Under the pieces are notes generated by a model, which was not told the origin of the DNA, searched no databases, and was given only the letters and a program-made list of their open reading frames with translations. A stretch of 64,000 bases of DNA from Azolla caroliniana (lineage: Eukaryota > Polypodiophyta): the NCBI GenBank assembly GCA_043228905.1, contig JBHGNT010000007.1, positions 18,786,001 to 18,850,000 on the forward strand, written 5' to 3'. Positions 48,604 to 60,200 of this stretch are shown here, piece after piece. Numbering within the stretch: the stretch's first letter is position 1; the number at the start of each line of letters is the position of its first letter. Both the position numbers and the translations under genes were made by a program.

Positions 48604-48745
48604 GAGACCTTCTAACATCCTACCATATATGTATACAAAAGCATAAAGATGCTCTCTTACAACTCACGTTGTCTTACTTCCGAGACCTTCTAACATCCTA
48701 ACATGTATACAAAAACACAAATATTCTCTCTTACAACTTGCCATC
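48604..48745. repeat. 78-bp tandem duplication
   Basis: Two copies start with gagaccttctaacatccta (48604 and 48682) and share gtatacaaaa and ctctcttacaact. The right copy is slightly shorter. No function is seen. Confidence 0.78.
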
Positions 48746-49052
48746 ATCAGTGTGGCCCACTCTATGAATAAATAAACAAAACATTTGTTTTGGCTAGTTG
48801 CTAGTAAATTAAAGTGAAAAAGTATTATTGTGTTATATGATTTAGTAACAAACTCTCCTTGTGAATCACACTTCACGAGGTTAGTTGTAGCATTCACAAC
48901 AATTTTGTTATATGGAGTATGTCTAAGCTCATAATTCATTGTTGCTTTTCTGTGTACCCAGAAACACAAACGTACAAAGGTAAGAGCATTTTATTTGTTA
49001 TCGGTTTATGATTATTTAGTGGTTACAATGAAATGCAAACACATATAAGGAT

Positions 49053-49119
49053 AGATCCAACTCCCCTCCCTCGAGTAAAATAATCAAACGGATCTAAAAT
49101 GGTGTGTTAACCACTAGAC
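49053..49119 (-). mobile_element. tRNA-derived SINE-like head
   Basis: On the minus strand, gtctagtggttaacac (49103-49119) resembles box A and ctcgagggaggggagttggatc (49053-49074) resembles box B, about 40 bp apart. It is diverged, so confidence is modest. Confidence 0.42.
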
Positions 49120-49817
49120 AATACGTTTGTAATTGAGGGTGTTTGTGTTGTGTGCATTGGGCGTATATTTTCATAGTTAAATAATTACTTCCACATTTTG
49201 GTTTTAGTGAAGTCCGTGATAAACCCATTGAGGCTAATGTCTTAATTTGATTTCTATTACAGGATTAGGCCATTAGAAAAATGATTCTAATTACATGTCT
49301 ATAAAAAGCATCAAGAGGTTTAACCACTTGTCATTCTTTATACTAACTTTCATTGTAACATTACATATAAATCTAATATTTTTCCCACATTTCTAGTTGT
49401 TTCAATACAATTCAAATCTAAATATTTGTCCATGTAGAAATACCTAATTATTAAGATATTGGAAACAATAAAAAATACAAGTATTGTAAAATTTTGATAT
49501 TCATTAAAACAATCTATCTTTTTCCTCAAGAAGTGTTAGTCAAGAAGATATTGCTCAAAACTCTAACAAAATTTCAAGAACTTTTGACAATGTAAAGTCG
49601 GATTTAAATTTCTCTTTCCCAATGCAACCATGTTCCAATATTTAGGAAAGACCCTAGCCTCTCATACATTCTTTCATACAGTATACCTCAAGGGAAAAGT
49701 GCTTTTTTGCTTCCCCGTTTGTCAACAATCAAAACGTGTTTTTGCTTATATTTGGTTGATACATTTTCACAAAGCATGCACGCAAACTGGTGATTAAAGG
49801 AGTCATCATGTATGTAT

Positions 49818-49942
49818 GTCTATTTTTTCAGCTTTCTAGAAGCCCCTTTCACAATCAGGACCCAATCTTCAAATTCAAAGAATTGTACATAACATTGGGT
49901 CTTGATTCCAAAAGGGGCTTTTGGAAAGTTGGAAAAATATAC
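49818..49942. repeat. Compact hairpin, ~49-bp arms and 27-nt loop
   Basis: ctttctagaagcccctttc (from 49832) pairs with ggggcttttggaaag (to 49927), and aggacccaat pairs with attgggtct (from 49894). Pairing extends outward through gtctattttttcag and ttggaaaaatatac. This gives an imperfect stem of about 49 bp. It could be a small MITE or a fold of the kind seen in miRNA precursors. Confidence 0.7.
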
Positions 49943-51198
49943 AAGATTTTAGCAAATGAAATCTCAAGGAGGGAAGGGGGTTTGTCACCATGGTCCATAG
50001 TGTATATGTAACTTTGTCATGTTGTTTCAATCAAAGATATTTTTCAATACATTTCCTACACATCCAATTTGCATACGATAGAAAGAGTTTGTATATAAAA
50101 GAGAAAGGGAATATTTAAGCCATGAAAGATTTACAAAAAAGTTTGGGGTTTTTAATTTGAGTGTTGAATGCATGTGATATAGAATGGAGTGATGTATAGC
50201 GAACCCTCTTTGTGAATAAGGCTCAAGTATTGAGGTGTATAACTTCCAAGAGGGTTTCTAGTTTTTCAAAAACAAAGTCAAACTTAGGCTTAATTCTAAA
50301 GTCTTTCCCATATCAAAATGTTGTTGTTCTCATTTTATCCTATTCTAATAACGCGGCTGACATCCGTGCTTTATAACGACAAAAAATATTCATTCGAGGT
50401 ATGCACAATAAATTCAGAAATAAGCAGGACATAGGACCCATGGTCTACAAGTAATGCACAAAATTAATCAAAATGCTACTCTTAGTTGGCATGATTCCCA
50501 AAAATGCCACCCCTTTACCAAAATCGACCATAAAATATTTATTCTGTGAAGCATTACATTTTGCATTTATTTCGTAATACATTTTCAAAAATCATAGCTC
50601 TGTTTGATTTTGGGAATTATGGAAAACTAGAATGGCCAAAAGTGTCATAGACGAATGGACTAACACATGAATTTGATAACCCTCTCTCTCCATTGATAGC
50701 TGTCACACATATTTCCATCTTGGATTTCATTCCCTCTAAAAGTCTTTTTGACTGACAACTTCAACAAATCAAATGAATATTATTGAGTGTGAGCAAAGAC
50801 ATACATTTCCTAGTACAACCGTTGCATCTGATTATAACACATCATACATGTGGTGCATTGGCATCTCCAAACTAAACTGGGGTGTGCACCCCCATACCTC
50901 TACGAGAAATTACTTTTTAAGTTGTACTAGAGAAGTTGTCCAACCACTATCCTATCAAGTGTCCATGCATCAAAGAATGTTCTACTGCATCAATCAATGA
51001 TCTAATGTTACATAATGTCTGTTCATAATATGGTCCAGGATGACTATCAGCCCTTTCTCCATTCGACCTCCCATGACAAATATTGAGCATCATGCATATA
51101 CTTCAATGAAATAACGTATTCTCAAAACTTCAAGCTGCAAACAACCATCTAACCATCATAAAAAGGAAGTATAATACATGGTTTCCAAAGAACATCTT

Positions 51199-53631
51199 TT
51201 AGCTATTCACATCATGATATACAGTTTCCAATACCCAATGCAAATTTGTGGGACACGATTGGTGGGATAATATATTCTGATCATCTCCTAACTTTGCATT
51301 ATTGCACATATTTGGTTGACACTTACTATAATTTGTATTAGTTTGCACCCTCAAAGCATTCATTTCAATTACTTCGGAATGCATACCCGACGCAGCACAT
51401 ATGTTTCCCATGAAGACATATGCAGAACCACATTCTCCATTCATTCGCACTGATTGCTCAAAAGCCCACATCCCAACCTCGGTGTTTACCCATTTATGGC
51501 ATGCACCCAAAAGAACTAACCATAGTGGAAGACGATCAGAAGATTGAACTGTCTCAATCACAGCAATAGCTTTATCAAAGTGTCCTGATCGGCTAAAAAG
51601 ATCGACCATACACGTATAGTGTTCTAAATTCGGAGTGAGTTGATAAATGATGCTCATATCATTGAAGAGTGTTTGTCCTTCTTCCACGAGCCCTGCATGG
51701 CTACAAGCAGTTAGCATAATGAGGAAAGTAACTAGATTTGGCACAATACCTTTTCCCCTCATTTTATTGAACAGATTCAACACTTCTTTTGCGTGTCCTA
51801 GCTGAGCATAGCCAGCCATGAGTGCATTCCAGGGTACAACATCTTGTATAAGAAGTGTATCGAATACTTCTTGTGCTTTTACAAGCACACCACATTTGGC
51901 ATACATGTCTAGCAATGCTACGCCGAGGACGAGGTTATCTTCTAGCAACATTTGCTTCATGACTTCCTTATGTATCTCGCCTCCAGTGTTCAGAGACCCT
52001 ATGTTTCCACAAGCTTTCAAGATGGAAACAAAGGTGATTGCATTAGGGGAGACACCTTCGGCTTGCATTCTATGGAAGTATTTCACTGCTTCTTCACCGT
52101 AACCATGTTGGGCATAACCAGACACCAAGGCACTCCAAGATACAACATTCCGCTCTGGAAGTTCATCGAATACTTCTTGGGCCTTAATGAGAACCCCACA
52201 TTTCGCATACATATCCACCAATGCAGTGCCAAGCACCATGTCTCCCAATAACCCCTTTTTCTTCACTTCACCATGGATCTCTTCCCCCATCTTTAGAGAT
52301 GCTACACTGCTGCAAGCCTTCAAAATGCTTACAAAAGTGACAGTGTTAGGGGAGAGACCCTCATCTATCATTCTCTTGAAGCAATTTAACGCTTCATCAG
52401 CATATCCATGTTGGGTGTACCCAGCAATCAATGCAGTCCATGATACTACATTCCTTCTTGGAAGATTTTCAAATACTTCTCGTGCTTTCACAAGCACACC
52501 ACATTTGGCATACATGTCGAGCAATGCTGTGCCAAGTACTACATTTTCTTCTAATAACCCTTGCTTGTTAGCTTCTTTGTGTATTCTCTCTCCCACTGCT
52601 ATGGACCCTATGCTCCCACAAGCTTTCAAAATGCAACTAAAAGTTATGGCATTGGGAACAAACCCTTGATCTTGCATAAGCTCAAAGCACTTTAATGCTT
52701 CATGGCTACACTCATGTTGAGCATAACCAGCAATTAATGCATTCCACGATACAATATTCCGTTTAGGAAGCTCATCGAACACTTCCCTTGCTTTTCCAAG
52801 AACCCCGCATTTGGCATACATATCCACTATAGCCGTGCCGAGAATGATATTCTCGTCTCTTAATAACCCTTGCTTGTTAACTTCAGCATGTATATTTTCT
52901 CCGGTTTCGAGAGACCTTGTATTGCCACATGCTTTCAAAACGCAACTAAAAGTAACCACATTTGGAGAGGAACCCTCATCTTTCATATGCTCGAAACACA
53001 TTATGGCCTCATTACCCAGACCATGGTGGACATATCCACTGATCAATGCATTCCAAGTTATGACATTACGAGCAGGCATCTCATCAAATACTTGACGAGC
53101 TTTCCACATGACCCCAAACTTAGCATACATATCGACCAATGAAGTTCCAAGCACAACATTGTCTTCCAAAAGACCCATCTGTCTTATCTCACCATCTATT
53201 TCTTCTCCGATCTTGAGAGACCCAATCATGATACATGCTTTCAAAAGGCAACCAAATGTGAATGCATTTGGAGAGACACCTTTATCTCTCATATACATAA
53301 AACATCGAATAGCTTCATGGCCAAAACCATGATGTGCATAGCAAGCAATAATCGCATTCCAAGATTCAACTGTGTGCGTAGGAAGTTCACGAAAAACTCT
53401 TAATACATCTTCAATAGCACCACATCTAACATACATATTAAGCAAACCATTGCTTATCCTAAGATCCTTGAGGAGCAAATCTGTGTTGACAATATCGGCA
53501 TGTATCCTTCTTGCTTTGAGCAGATCCTTTTGTTTCCCACAAGTTTTCATAAGACCGAGAAGGAGGTAGGGATCTGGGAAGTGAAGAGTTGTGGAGACAT
53601 TCTCTGATTTGACATAAGAAACATGGAACAT
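51199..53631 (-). CDS. PLS-type pentatricopeptide repeat protein, intronless
   Basis: 810 residues in one exon. PPR proteins bind organellar RNA one base per repeat and act in editing, splicing or stability. From about residue 25 to 690 there are repeated P-L-S triplets of about 100 residues, each with DMYAKCGVL.KAREVFDELP, NVVSWNALIAGYAQHG, EALKCFERM..EG.SPN and TFVSILKACGSIGSL. A short E-like end follows (ACSHAGLVEEGQTLF, HYTCMVDLFSRSGHFDKA, WLVLLGACHKW, YVFMGNICAASGMHSEV). No DYW cytidine-deaminase domain is present, and the last 60 residues are unlike the family, so the original C terminus may have been lost. No clear transit peptide is visible at the chosen ATG, which lies right after an (ATCT)n tract. 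No internal stops, so probably functional. Confidence 0.92.
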   Translation of the reverse strand: MFHVSYVKSENVSTTLHFPDPYLLLGLMKTCGKQKDLLKARRIHADIVNTDLLLKDLRISNGLLNMYVRCGAIEDVLRVFRELPTHTVESWNAIIACYAHHGFGHEAIRCFMYMRDKGVSPNAFTFGCLLKACIMIGSLKIGEEIDGEIRQMGLLEDNVVLGTSLVDMYAKFGVMWKARQVFDEMPARNVITWNALISGYVHHGLGNEAIMCFEHMKDEGSSPNVVTFSCVLKACGNTRSLETGENIHAEVNKQGLLRDENIILGTAIVDMYAKCGVLGKAREVFDELPKRNIVSWNALIAGYAQHECSHEALKCFELMQDQGFVPNAITFSCILKACGSIGSIAVGERIHKEANKQGLLEENVVLGTALLDMYAKCGVLVKAREVFENLPRRNVVSWTALIAGYTQHGYADEALNCFKRMIDEGLSPNTVTFVSILKACSSVASLKMGEEIHGEVKKKGLLGDMVLGTALVDMYAKCGVLIKAQEVFDELPERNVVSWSALVSGYAQHGYGEEAVKYFHRMQAEGVSPNAITFVSILKACGNIGSLNTGGEIHKEVMKQMLLEDNLVLGVALLDMYAKCGVLVKAQEVFDTLLIQDVVPWNALMAGYAQLGHAKEVLNLFNKMRGKGIVPNLVTFLIMLTACSHAGLVEEGQTLFNDMSIIYQLTPNLEHYTCMVDLFSRSGHFDKAIAVIETVQSSDRLPLWLVLLGACHKWVNTEVGMWAFEQSVRMNGECGSAYVFMGNICAASGMHSEVIEMNALRVQTNTNYSKCQPNMCNNAKLGDDQNILSHQSCPTNLHWVLETVYHDVNS

Positions 53632-53636
53632 TTCTT

Positions 53637-53660
53637 ATCTATCTATCTATCTATCTATCT
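53637..53660. repeat. (ATCT)n microsatellite
   Basis: About six ATCT units immediately 5' of the PPR start codon, inside its probable 5' leader. Confidence 0.95.
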
Positions 53661-54289
53661 GTAACCCTGCTTCTTTCTTAATCTTCTTCTATCTTTCTGA
53701 GAGAGAGAGGAACCATCATCATGAGACCATGGCGCGCTCTTGCTGAAGTGTGTGTGTCTTTCTGAGGAGGCAAGAACAGGGGAGAAGCTTAATAATGATC
53801 ATTGAAATCATAGTACGTAATATACTCGAATGCATTGGAAAACATTCGTTTTTCATACGAATTCAAACGAATGACTATGTTATCAAAACATTCGTATGTT
53901 TTTTTTTACACTTTTTATCTTTACTTCCTTACATTATAAGTTACAATAAATAAGGAATACAAAAGTATGGTATTTACCATACCCGAATGACTGAAACATT
54001 TTTTGCGAATGCGAATGCACGTATGGTACGTATGATTCATAGTATGATTGAAATCACAAACCTTAGTGTTTTCTTTTGGAGGGTTTAGTGAAAGAAAAGA
54101 CCTTAGCCATCAAACCTCATCCTCTCTTTCTTTCTTTCTTTCTTCCTTTCTTTGTTTGTTCAATATACACAATTACATATGTTAATAAATGTGTGTGAAA
54201 AACTCTACTTACAAATTCACGATCACCCACTGACCACAAGGTAGTGGAACATTTTGAATTGCCATTAGGCAACATAGAACACTCTATTA

Positions 54290-54600
54290 AGAATCGGCAA
54301 TGGTTCGGTTTCGGCTTAACCGGTTTGGCCTTATCCATACCAAACTGTTTAAGCCTACACTGGTTTGGGAGTTCCCAAACCTGAACCGAACCAGTTCCTA
54401 CATTGGTTTAGGCTAACCGGGTAAGCTTAAACTAGTTCAGGAACCGGTTTTGCCAAGCCGATTACACCTTAACCGGCTTAGCCCAAATCGGTTTGTTCGG
54501 CTTGAGCCATCCCAGTTCGAGCTCAAACAAATTAAGGAAGCTTAAGCCTAAACTGAACCAAACCACTTTTAAATGGTTTAACGGTTCGATTTAGCCTTGA
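54290..54600. repeat. Region dense in ACCGGTT / GGTTTAAGCC-like words
   Basis: About 300 bp built almost entirely of short variants of aaccggtt, ggcttaagcc and ccgaacc, many self-complementary. It does not resolve into clean tandem units. It resembles decayed satellite or foldback sequence. Confidence 0.5.
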
Positions 54601-54734
54601 GCTGAGTCGTTGCTCCAATAAATAAAAATTGCCACATCAATACATCCTTCAGTTGTCATAAATATCCTTTGATTCCGTTCTGTGCCTGCCATCAAATTGA
54701 AAGCAATGCACATATCCCGATTATCATGCACTCC

Positions 54735-55535
54735 CTAATACCTCAGAAATAGAAAAACAATCTCCATCTCTAATTTCGGGTCGACTTGTGCAAATTTGAG
54801 CAAACACCCCATTATTTTGGCGTCAAATAACATTGTGATAAAACTTGCAGAATTCGAGAAATGTAACTCCAAATCGGACACGCAATTGGACATTGTATGA
54901 AACAATGACCACTTTCTTCCACTTGAGCTAGTGCAAAAGAAGCAATTGCTCATTGGTAGTCCATATTGCTTTAGAGCTAATCCCAAAGGCAAACCCCCCA
55001 ATCAAAACCTTTGATACAACTTGGCAATGTAGAATGCCAACCACATTTAATATCTCCCACCATCCATAATTAGAGTTATATACTTTCCATTCTTGTTCAA
55101 CCTTAAAAGTAGCCATCAAAGAGATGCAACAGAGCCATGATACAAGAGATTAGTAGTTACTTGTAAAAACGACATCTGACCCCATAAACACCAATCAACC
55201 CATGGTTGCTTTTCTATTTATTGAGATAAAGGACCTTGCATCAATGCAATATTGTGTAGTTATTGCCAGATAAACCTATAATTGAGTGGAACATGTAAAA
55301 CTTGCCACACTTCAACAAAGTCAATTTTTTGTGATCAAGTGTCTATTATCTCTCTCACCTCTTTGACCCCTAAACAAAACAATTGATTAAATTGAGAGTG
55401 CAATCTCTCATTTCTAGGCCAACATAATAACCAAGAAGACATCAGTAACTCTTTTTGCAAAGAATTACAATGCTCTCTATTAGAAGGTGGTTTCCATACA
55501 AACAACAAGAGTGTGTCATGCCATGAGACAACGAA
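54735..55535 (-). pseudogene. LINE reverse-transcriptase C-terminal (zf-RVT) relic
   Basis: On the minus strand a frame from about 55535 to 55119 reads through stops (WLLCWPRNERLHSQFNQLF, VREIIDT, KIDFVEVWQVLHVPLNYRF, PWVDWCLWGQMSFLQV), then shifts into a zinc-finger region: NCFFCTSSSG in one frame and GHCFIQCPIACPIW in another. The C..C...H..C pattern and the following CPIACPIW are typical of the zf-RVT domain that ends many plant LINE polyproteins. Only the end of the element is present, and it is broken. Confidence 0.62.
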
Positions 55536-57260
55536 GTGTTAATAATAACAATAATCAACATGGCATGTTTAAATTTGGACACATGCATACATGCTATGAA
55601 CTATATATATTATAGGCCATTTACATCGCATTAAACTAATTAAGTGTATATAATATCCCTTTAATTTCATTCTCCTCGTACAATAGTTCTCCTTTTTTAT
55701 CTACAAAATTTGTACATTTTCTAGCTTGTCATGAAATTGCAATTTCCCCTCTACCTGAAATACTAGGTAACAAAAAACTTGTGATATGTCAATACAAGCC
55801 TCAAGATGTTCATACTATTTGTATTCAATATAAAACAATTGTAGCCACACTTTATTACAACATGCTTATGAATTTGCAAGTCCAACATATACAAGCTCTA
55901 CACAAACATCCTTGTTGATACTTACACGATCAAGATTACATCATGGTCAACATCATTTTGAAACATGGTGATTACTTTGATCATCTTGCATTGCTATTTA
56001 TTTCCATTTTTTCTTCATTGTATTTTTATCTCTTTTGAATAGGAATATGGTGCATTGATCTCTCATGAGTAATTAGATGGATCACGTCAATAGAAATGCA
56101 GGGTTTTTTACGATAATGTTTGCCATTGCTTACATATATATATATATATCTTCAGTAATTGAAGGTTTTCAATTTCAATACCAATATTCCCCATTCGGTA
56201 AAGGGCATCCCCTGTGAATAAATACCATTTGACAAATATACAAATTACTTATGCTGCCATGTAAGCATTTGCAAGTATATGCTCATTCAAATAAGTATTT
56301 CACAAGAGTATTTCAATTGTAATTAGTACCAGAATATAAGTGTACTCATTTGATAAGAATTGTATAATATATGCCCATTTGATAAGCTGATGCCAAGGAG
56401 CAAGGGAGTACTTCGATACACTTCAGCCAAAGCTTCAGCAAATACTTCATGTCACTCTTTGGCCAAGAAGATTGTTTTTCAACATTAAACATTACATGAT
56501 GGAAGCTTCGATTTGTGAAACTTGTCATATCACTTTGGAGCTTTCTCAAGTGTTATTGGCATTCGTTCATGTAAGTGAAAATCAAGTTGTTTTTACTAAA
56601 CCTTATGGTTGAATTGTATTTGGCCACTTCATTTTTTGTTTTTATCATGATGGCCCACCATGGGGTATAGAACTTGTGAATGTATTTATCAAGGCTTCAG
56701 TTCTGTCGAGGGTAAGGTGAATAACATGGGTAAACTCACAAGCTCCAACGCCCCTCTTCATCGAGCCATCCTCTAAATTTACACCTTAGAATAGAGGAAA
56801 AAACAACACACCCTCTCCAAGGTTGTGAGCAGGTGAGCATTCTCAAAGGTAGGAAGTGGGAAAAGGCTGAAAATGAGATTGATTTACAGTTTCATCTTCT
56901 TTAGTAACACTACATGGATTGAGACCCTCTCACTTATGAGGAAGCATGGAATTGATTGATCTTGGATGGAACCAAAGATTAATACCAGACCACAATATAA
57001 CCCTATATAAATTAGAAGCAAATCTAAGTTTGTTTCCAAACTTCCGTCATCATATATTCCACTGGATCTTTTTTGTATTTCACAAAGATCCAGCTCAAGC
57101 TTGAGACCTTGTGAATTCAACTCGGCCTAATCTTCAGGGCGTCGTGAAACTTTGCTTCAATGCAATGGAGAATCACAAGGCCCTGTCAAAGTATCCTACA
57201 GGAACTCTTCTAAAATGTATGCATGCTGAAAGCACACAATCTGATTGGTATAAAAGGAAT
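55536..57260. other. Intergenic region 3' of CPL3
   Basis: AT-rich, with an (at)n run at about 56136-56151. No gene recognised. The part next to 57260 will include the 3' untranslated region of the CPL3-like gene. Confidence 0.5.
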
Positions 57261-60200
57261 CTATGGTACAATCACGAAATCTTGCTCATTTGCTCGTCGG
57301 TACAAAATCACTGAAGCCTCCAACCTGACGAAAAAAACAGCAATCAAGTCATTGATTCTTACATAGGTAGAATCAAATTTAGATATGGATGAATTTCTAA
57401 AACTCCTTGATTTTTTGCTATTTAGCAGAAAATCTGTTAAGTTCCCAAAATTACCAGAATGCTATTATGTCTTAATAGTGGGAATTTCTGGTAATTTTAA
57501 AAAACTTAAAAGGTAATTTGGTGCTTTTTTCTTCCGCTTGTCAGGGTTGGCCTGGTGGTTCAGGCAATGGCCTCTGCTAAAAAGCAGTAGATCGAGGGTA
57601 CAACTACCTACCCCCCCACAGAGGGGGTAACCAATAAGAGAAAATTAACTGAATGGGATTGTGATCTATTATCTAATGTACTCACCAACTAGGCCTAACA
57701 ACAAATCTGCCAGTAGATAAGGCCCAATTGACCTGAAAATCACACGGTTGGAAAGCCAAATCAGATCATAATACAAGTTACTGCTAAGTTTCCTTTATAA
57801 TTACTTTCATAGACATTACCTTGTCAGTCCCTAGGGAAATTGCCACCACATGCGTAACACTGTCATCAATGGCCATGGAGCATATGGCACCGAATTGTTC
57901 AGCTAGCTGCCAGAGTGGGTGTAGGTGAGGCTGAATCTCTCCTTGGGGGAAAACTCTACTAAATATAAGCTTACAACCATTTAAAACCCTCCGTTGCTCC
58001 TTTGCGAGAATATCACGCACATCAACTTGATGAAGCCTTGGCTTTGAGAAAAATTCATAATGTATTTTCTCAATTACCTGAGATTTAAACATGTGATTCT
58101 CTACTGATTGCTGAATGAAGGATTGCTAGTAGATACATATATACATAGACCAAAAAGTAAATAGGCTAACCGTCAAAGCTGATGCCAACATGCCATCTGG
58201 TTCCCTCTCATCATGACCCACTTCGAGAAGTGATGGACCCGGCAAACCAAATTGCTTTCTACTACAAGGGAAGTACATGTACCTATGGAGATCATTTACA
58301 GCAATTCAAACATAATTACTTGCAAACATGCAATGCAGCAATGTTGTGATCAACAAACCAACGAGATTTCACCTTTCCACGACAATAAGGTTATGTCTGT
58401 GGTGTGGCCAAACACGTGCTGAATCATCGATAATGACTACAGCTGATTCCATTCCCAGCACACCATCCAAATCTTTGCTTTTGGGAGGTCTTTCATCTCC
58501 ATCAGACACATCTCCATCATCACCCTTGGAAATTACCCTCCCAGCGAACAAAACCCCAGTGGGATCAAGAAGTCTCGCCATCTCTGTTGCATAAGCTTTG
58601 TTGCCCATTGTGTAGACATGAAGCTCATATAATTGGCTAGCCTACAAAAAAATGAGGGAAAATCAAAGAGAACGCAAAGTTTAGCTATACTGCCAAATTT
58701 CTGAGATCGCTGTGCTTCAATGATTATTACCACTTTTGATGCAGGAATGACAACTAAATACATGTTAATTTTGTAAAGCCCGGGGCATATACAAACAAGC
58801 ATCAGCATGAATGAGAGAGAGAGAGAGAGATGAAAGGTGTGATAAAAGAAAGCAAGCACATAAGAAACCAGGTTTAAGAACTAGAAATATGTCTTACCAG
58901 TGAGTGTCTACATTACACATGGCATCCCATCTCAAAGTAGAAAAAATGTCAGGCATAAAATGAACTAGATGTTATGGCATCCATCCACGTATCACCAGTA
59001 TGCCCAAGGAGTTGAAGGTGCATATATCAGCATTTGCATTATAGTGAATGAGAGAAAGGCATGAAAAAGCATAATGAAGGAAAGCAAGCACATACATAAC
59101 CAAGTTTAAGAGGTAGAAATATGAGTACAAATCCACACAGCACAAGGCATCTCATCTCAAGGAGAAATCACTTCGTGCAAAGCATGCAATATGGCATGCC
59201 TCCACATATAATCTGTATGCCCAAGAGGAGCTGAAGGTGCATATATCCGCATTCATATAATGTAATGCTAACTATATGAAGCATCCCACTGAGATTCTAA
59301 TTTCTACCATTTCTAAACAGTGATGACCAGACTTTCCACCCATGATGGAAAGATAGCACTGAGTAACAGAAAGACAAATTTGATATTACAAGTACAAATA
59401 CATATACAAATATGTCCAGATTTGAACTAATAAAATAAACCACCAAATATGATGTCTAATATAAGGTTTTTACCCTTGCCAAAAAGTTCCATATGCCAGG
59501 ACGTAGCTTTGTCCACATGCTCATGTGGGGAAAGCGATATAACTCACGTTTGTTGCCTTCCTTACCAAACTTAGCACGCTCTGTCATTTCATTCACCCGC
59601 AACTTGCCTTCCCATTCCTCTTCAATTTCAGCAAACTAGAAATAGCAAAGGACGTCCACTTAAGACAAGCCCAATTAACCTACAAACTGAAAGGAATAAA
59701 ATTTTCCAATACCTTAGCTGAATTAAGAAGTGTATGGTCAAGGTCAAGAACCAAGCATAGCTTCTTGGCAACAAACATTCTGGTTTGTTCCTCTATTCTT
59801 CTTGCTCTTTCTTGTCTAACTGCTTGCTTTCGTTTCTCATCAAGACCCTCAAGAAGTGGTTCTAAATTATTCCAATGGTTTATATTTTCTGATTGTTTAG
59901 GAGCTGCTGTTGAGACGCTTCCATTCAAGTCCAAGTTACTTGCTACATTGCTGGCAGACACTTTACTTGCAACACCAATAGGTTTGCTGATACTTGAAAC
60001 ATCTTCAACCCTACTCCCATTTATAGTTGAATCAATATCTTGAGATGGGTCATTGCCTTCAAGTAAAGGTGATGTTTCATCATTGTTAGGAGAGGATATA
60101 AGCTTCCCCTCAGCTACAAAAGAATCAATTGCAGCAATGTCTGCTTTTGAATGAGTCATCGGGTTTATGGTCATTCCTGATGGTGTGGTAATATTACCTT

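Larger units (their letters stand above)
46860..51198. other. Intergenic region between flippase and PPR genes
   Basis: A 4.3-kb AT-rich stretch without a recognisable gene. It holds a 78-bp tandem duplication, a SINE-like head and a compact hairpin, all listed separately. Confidence 0.55.

Noticed and set aside
49790-50011. 73-residue plus-strand frame as a gene
   Set aside because: It covers the hairpin and has no motif; the open frame is most easily explained by chance.
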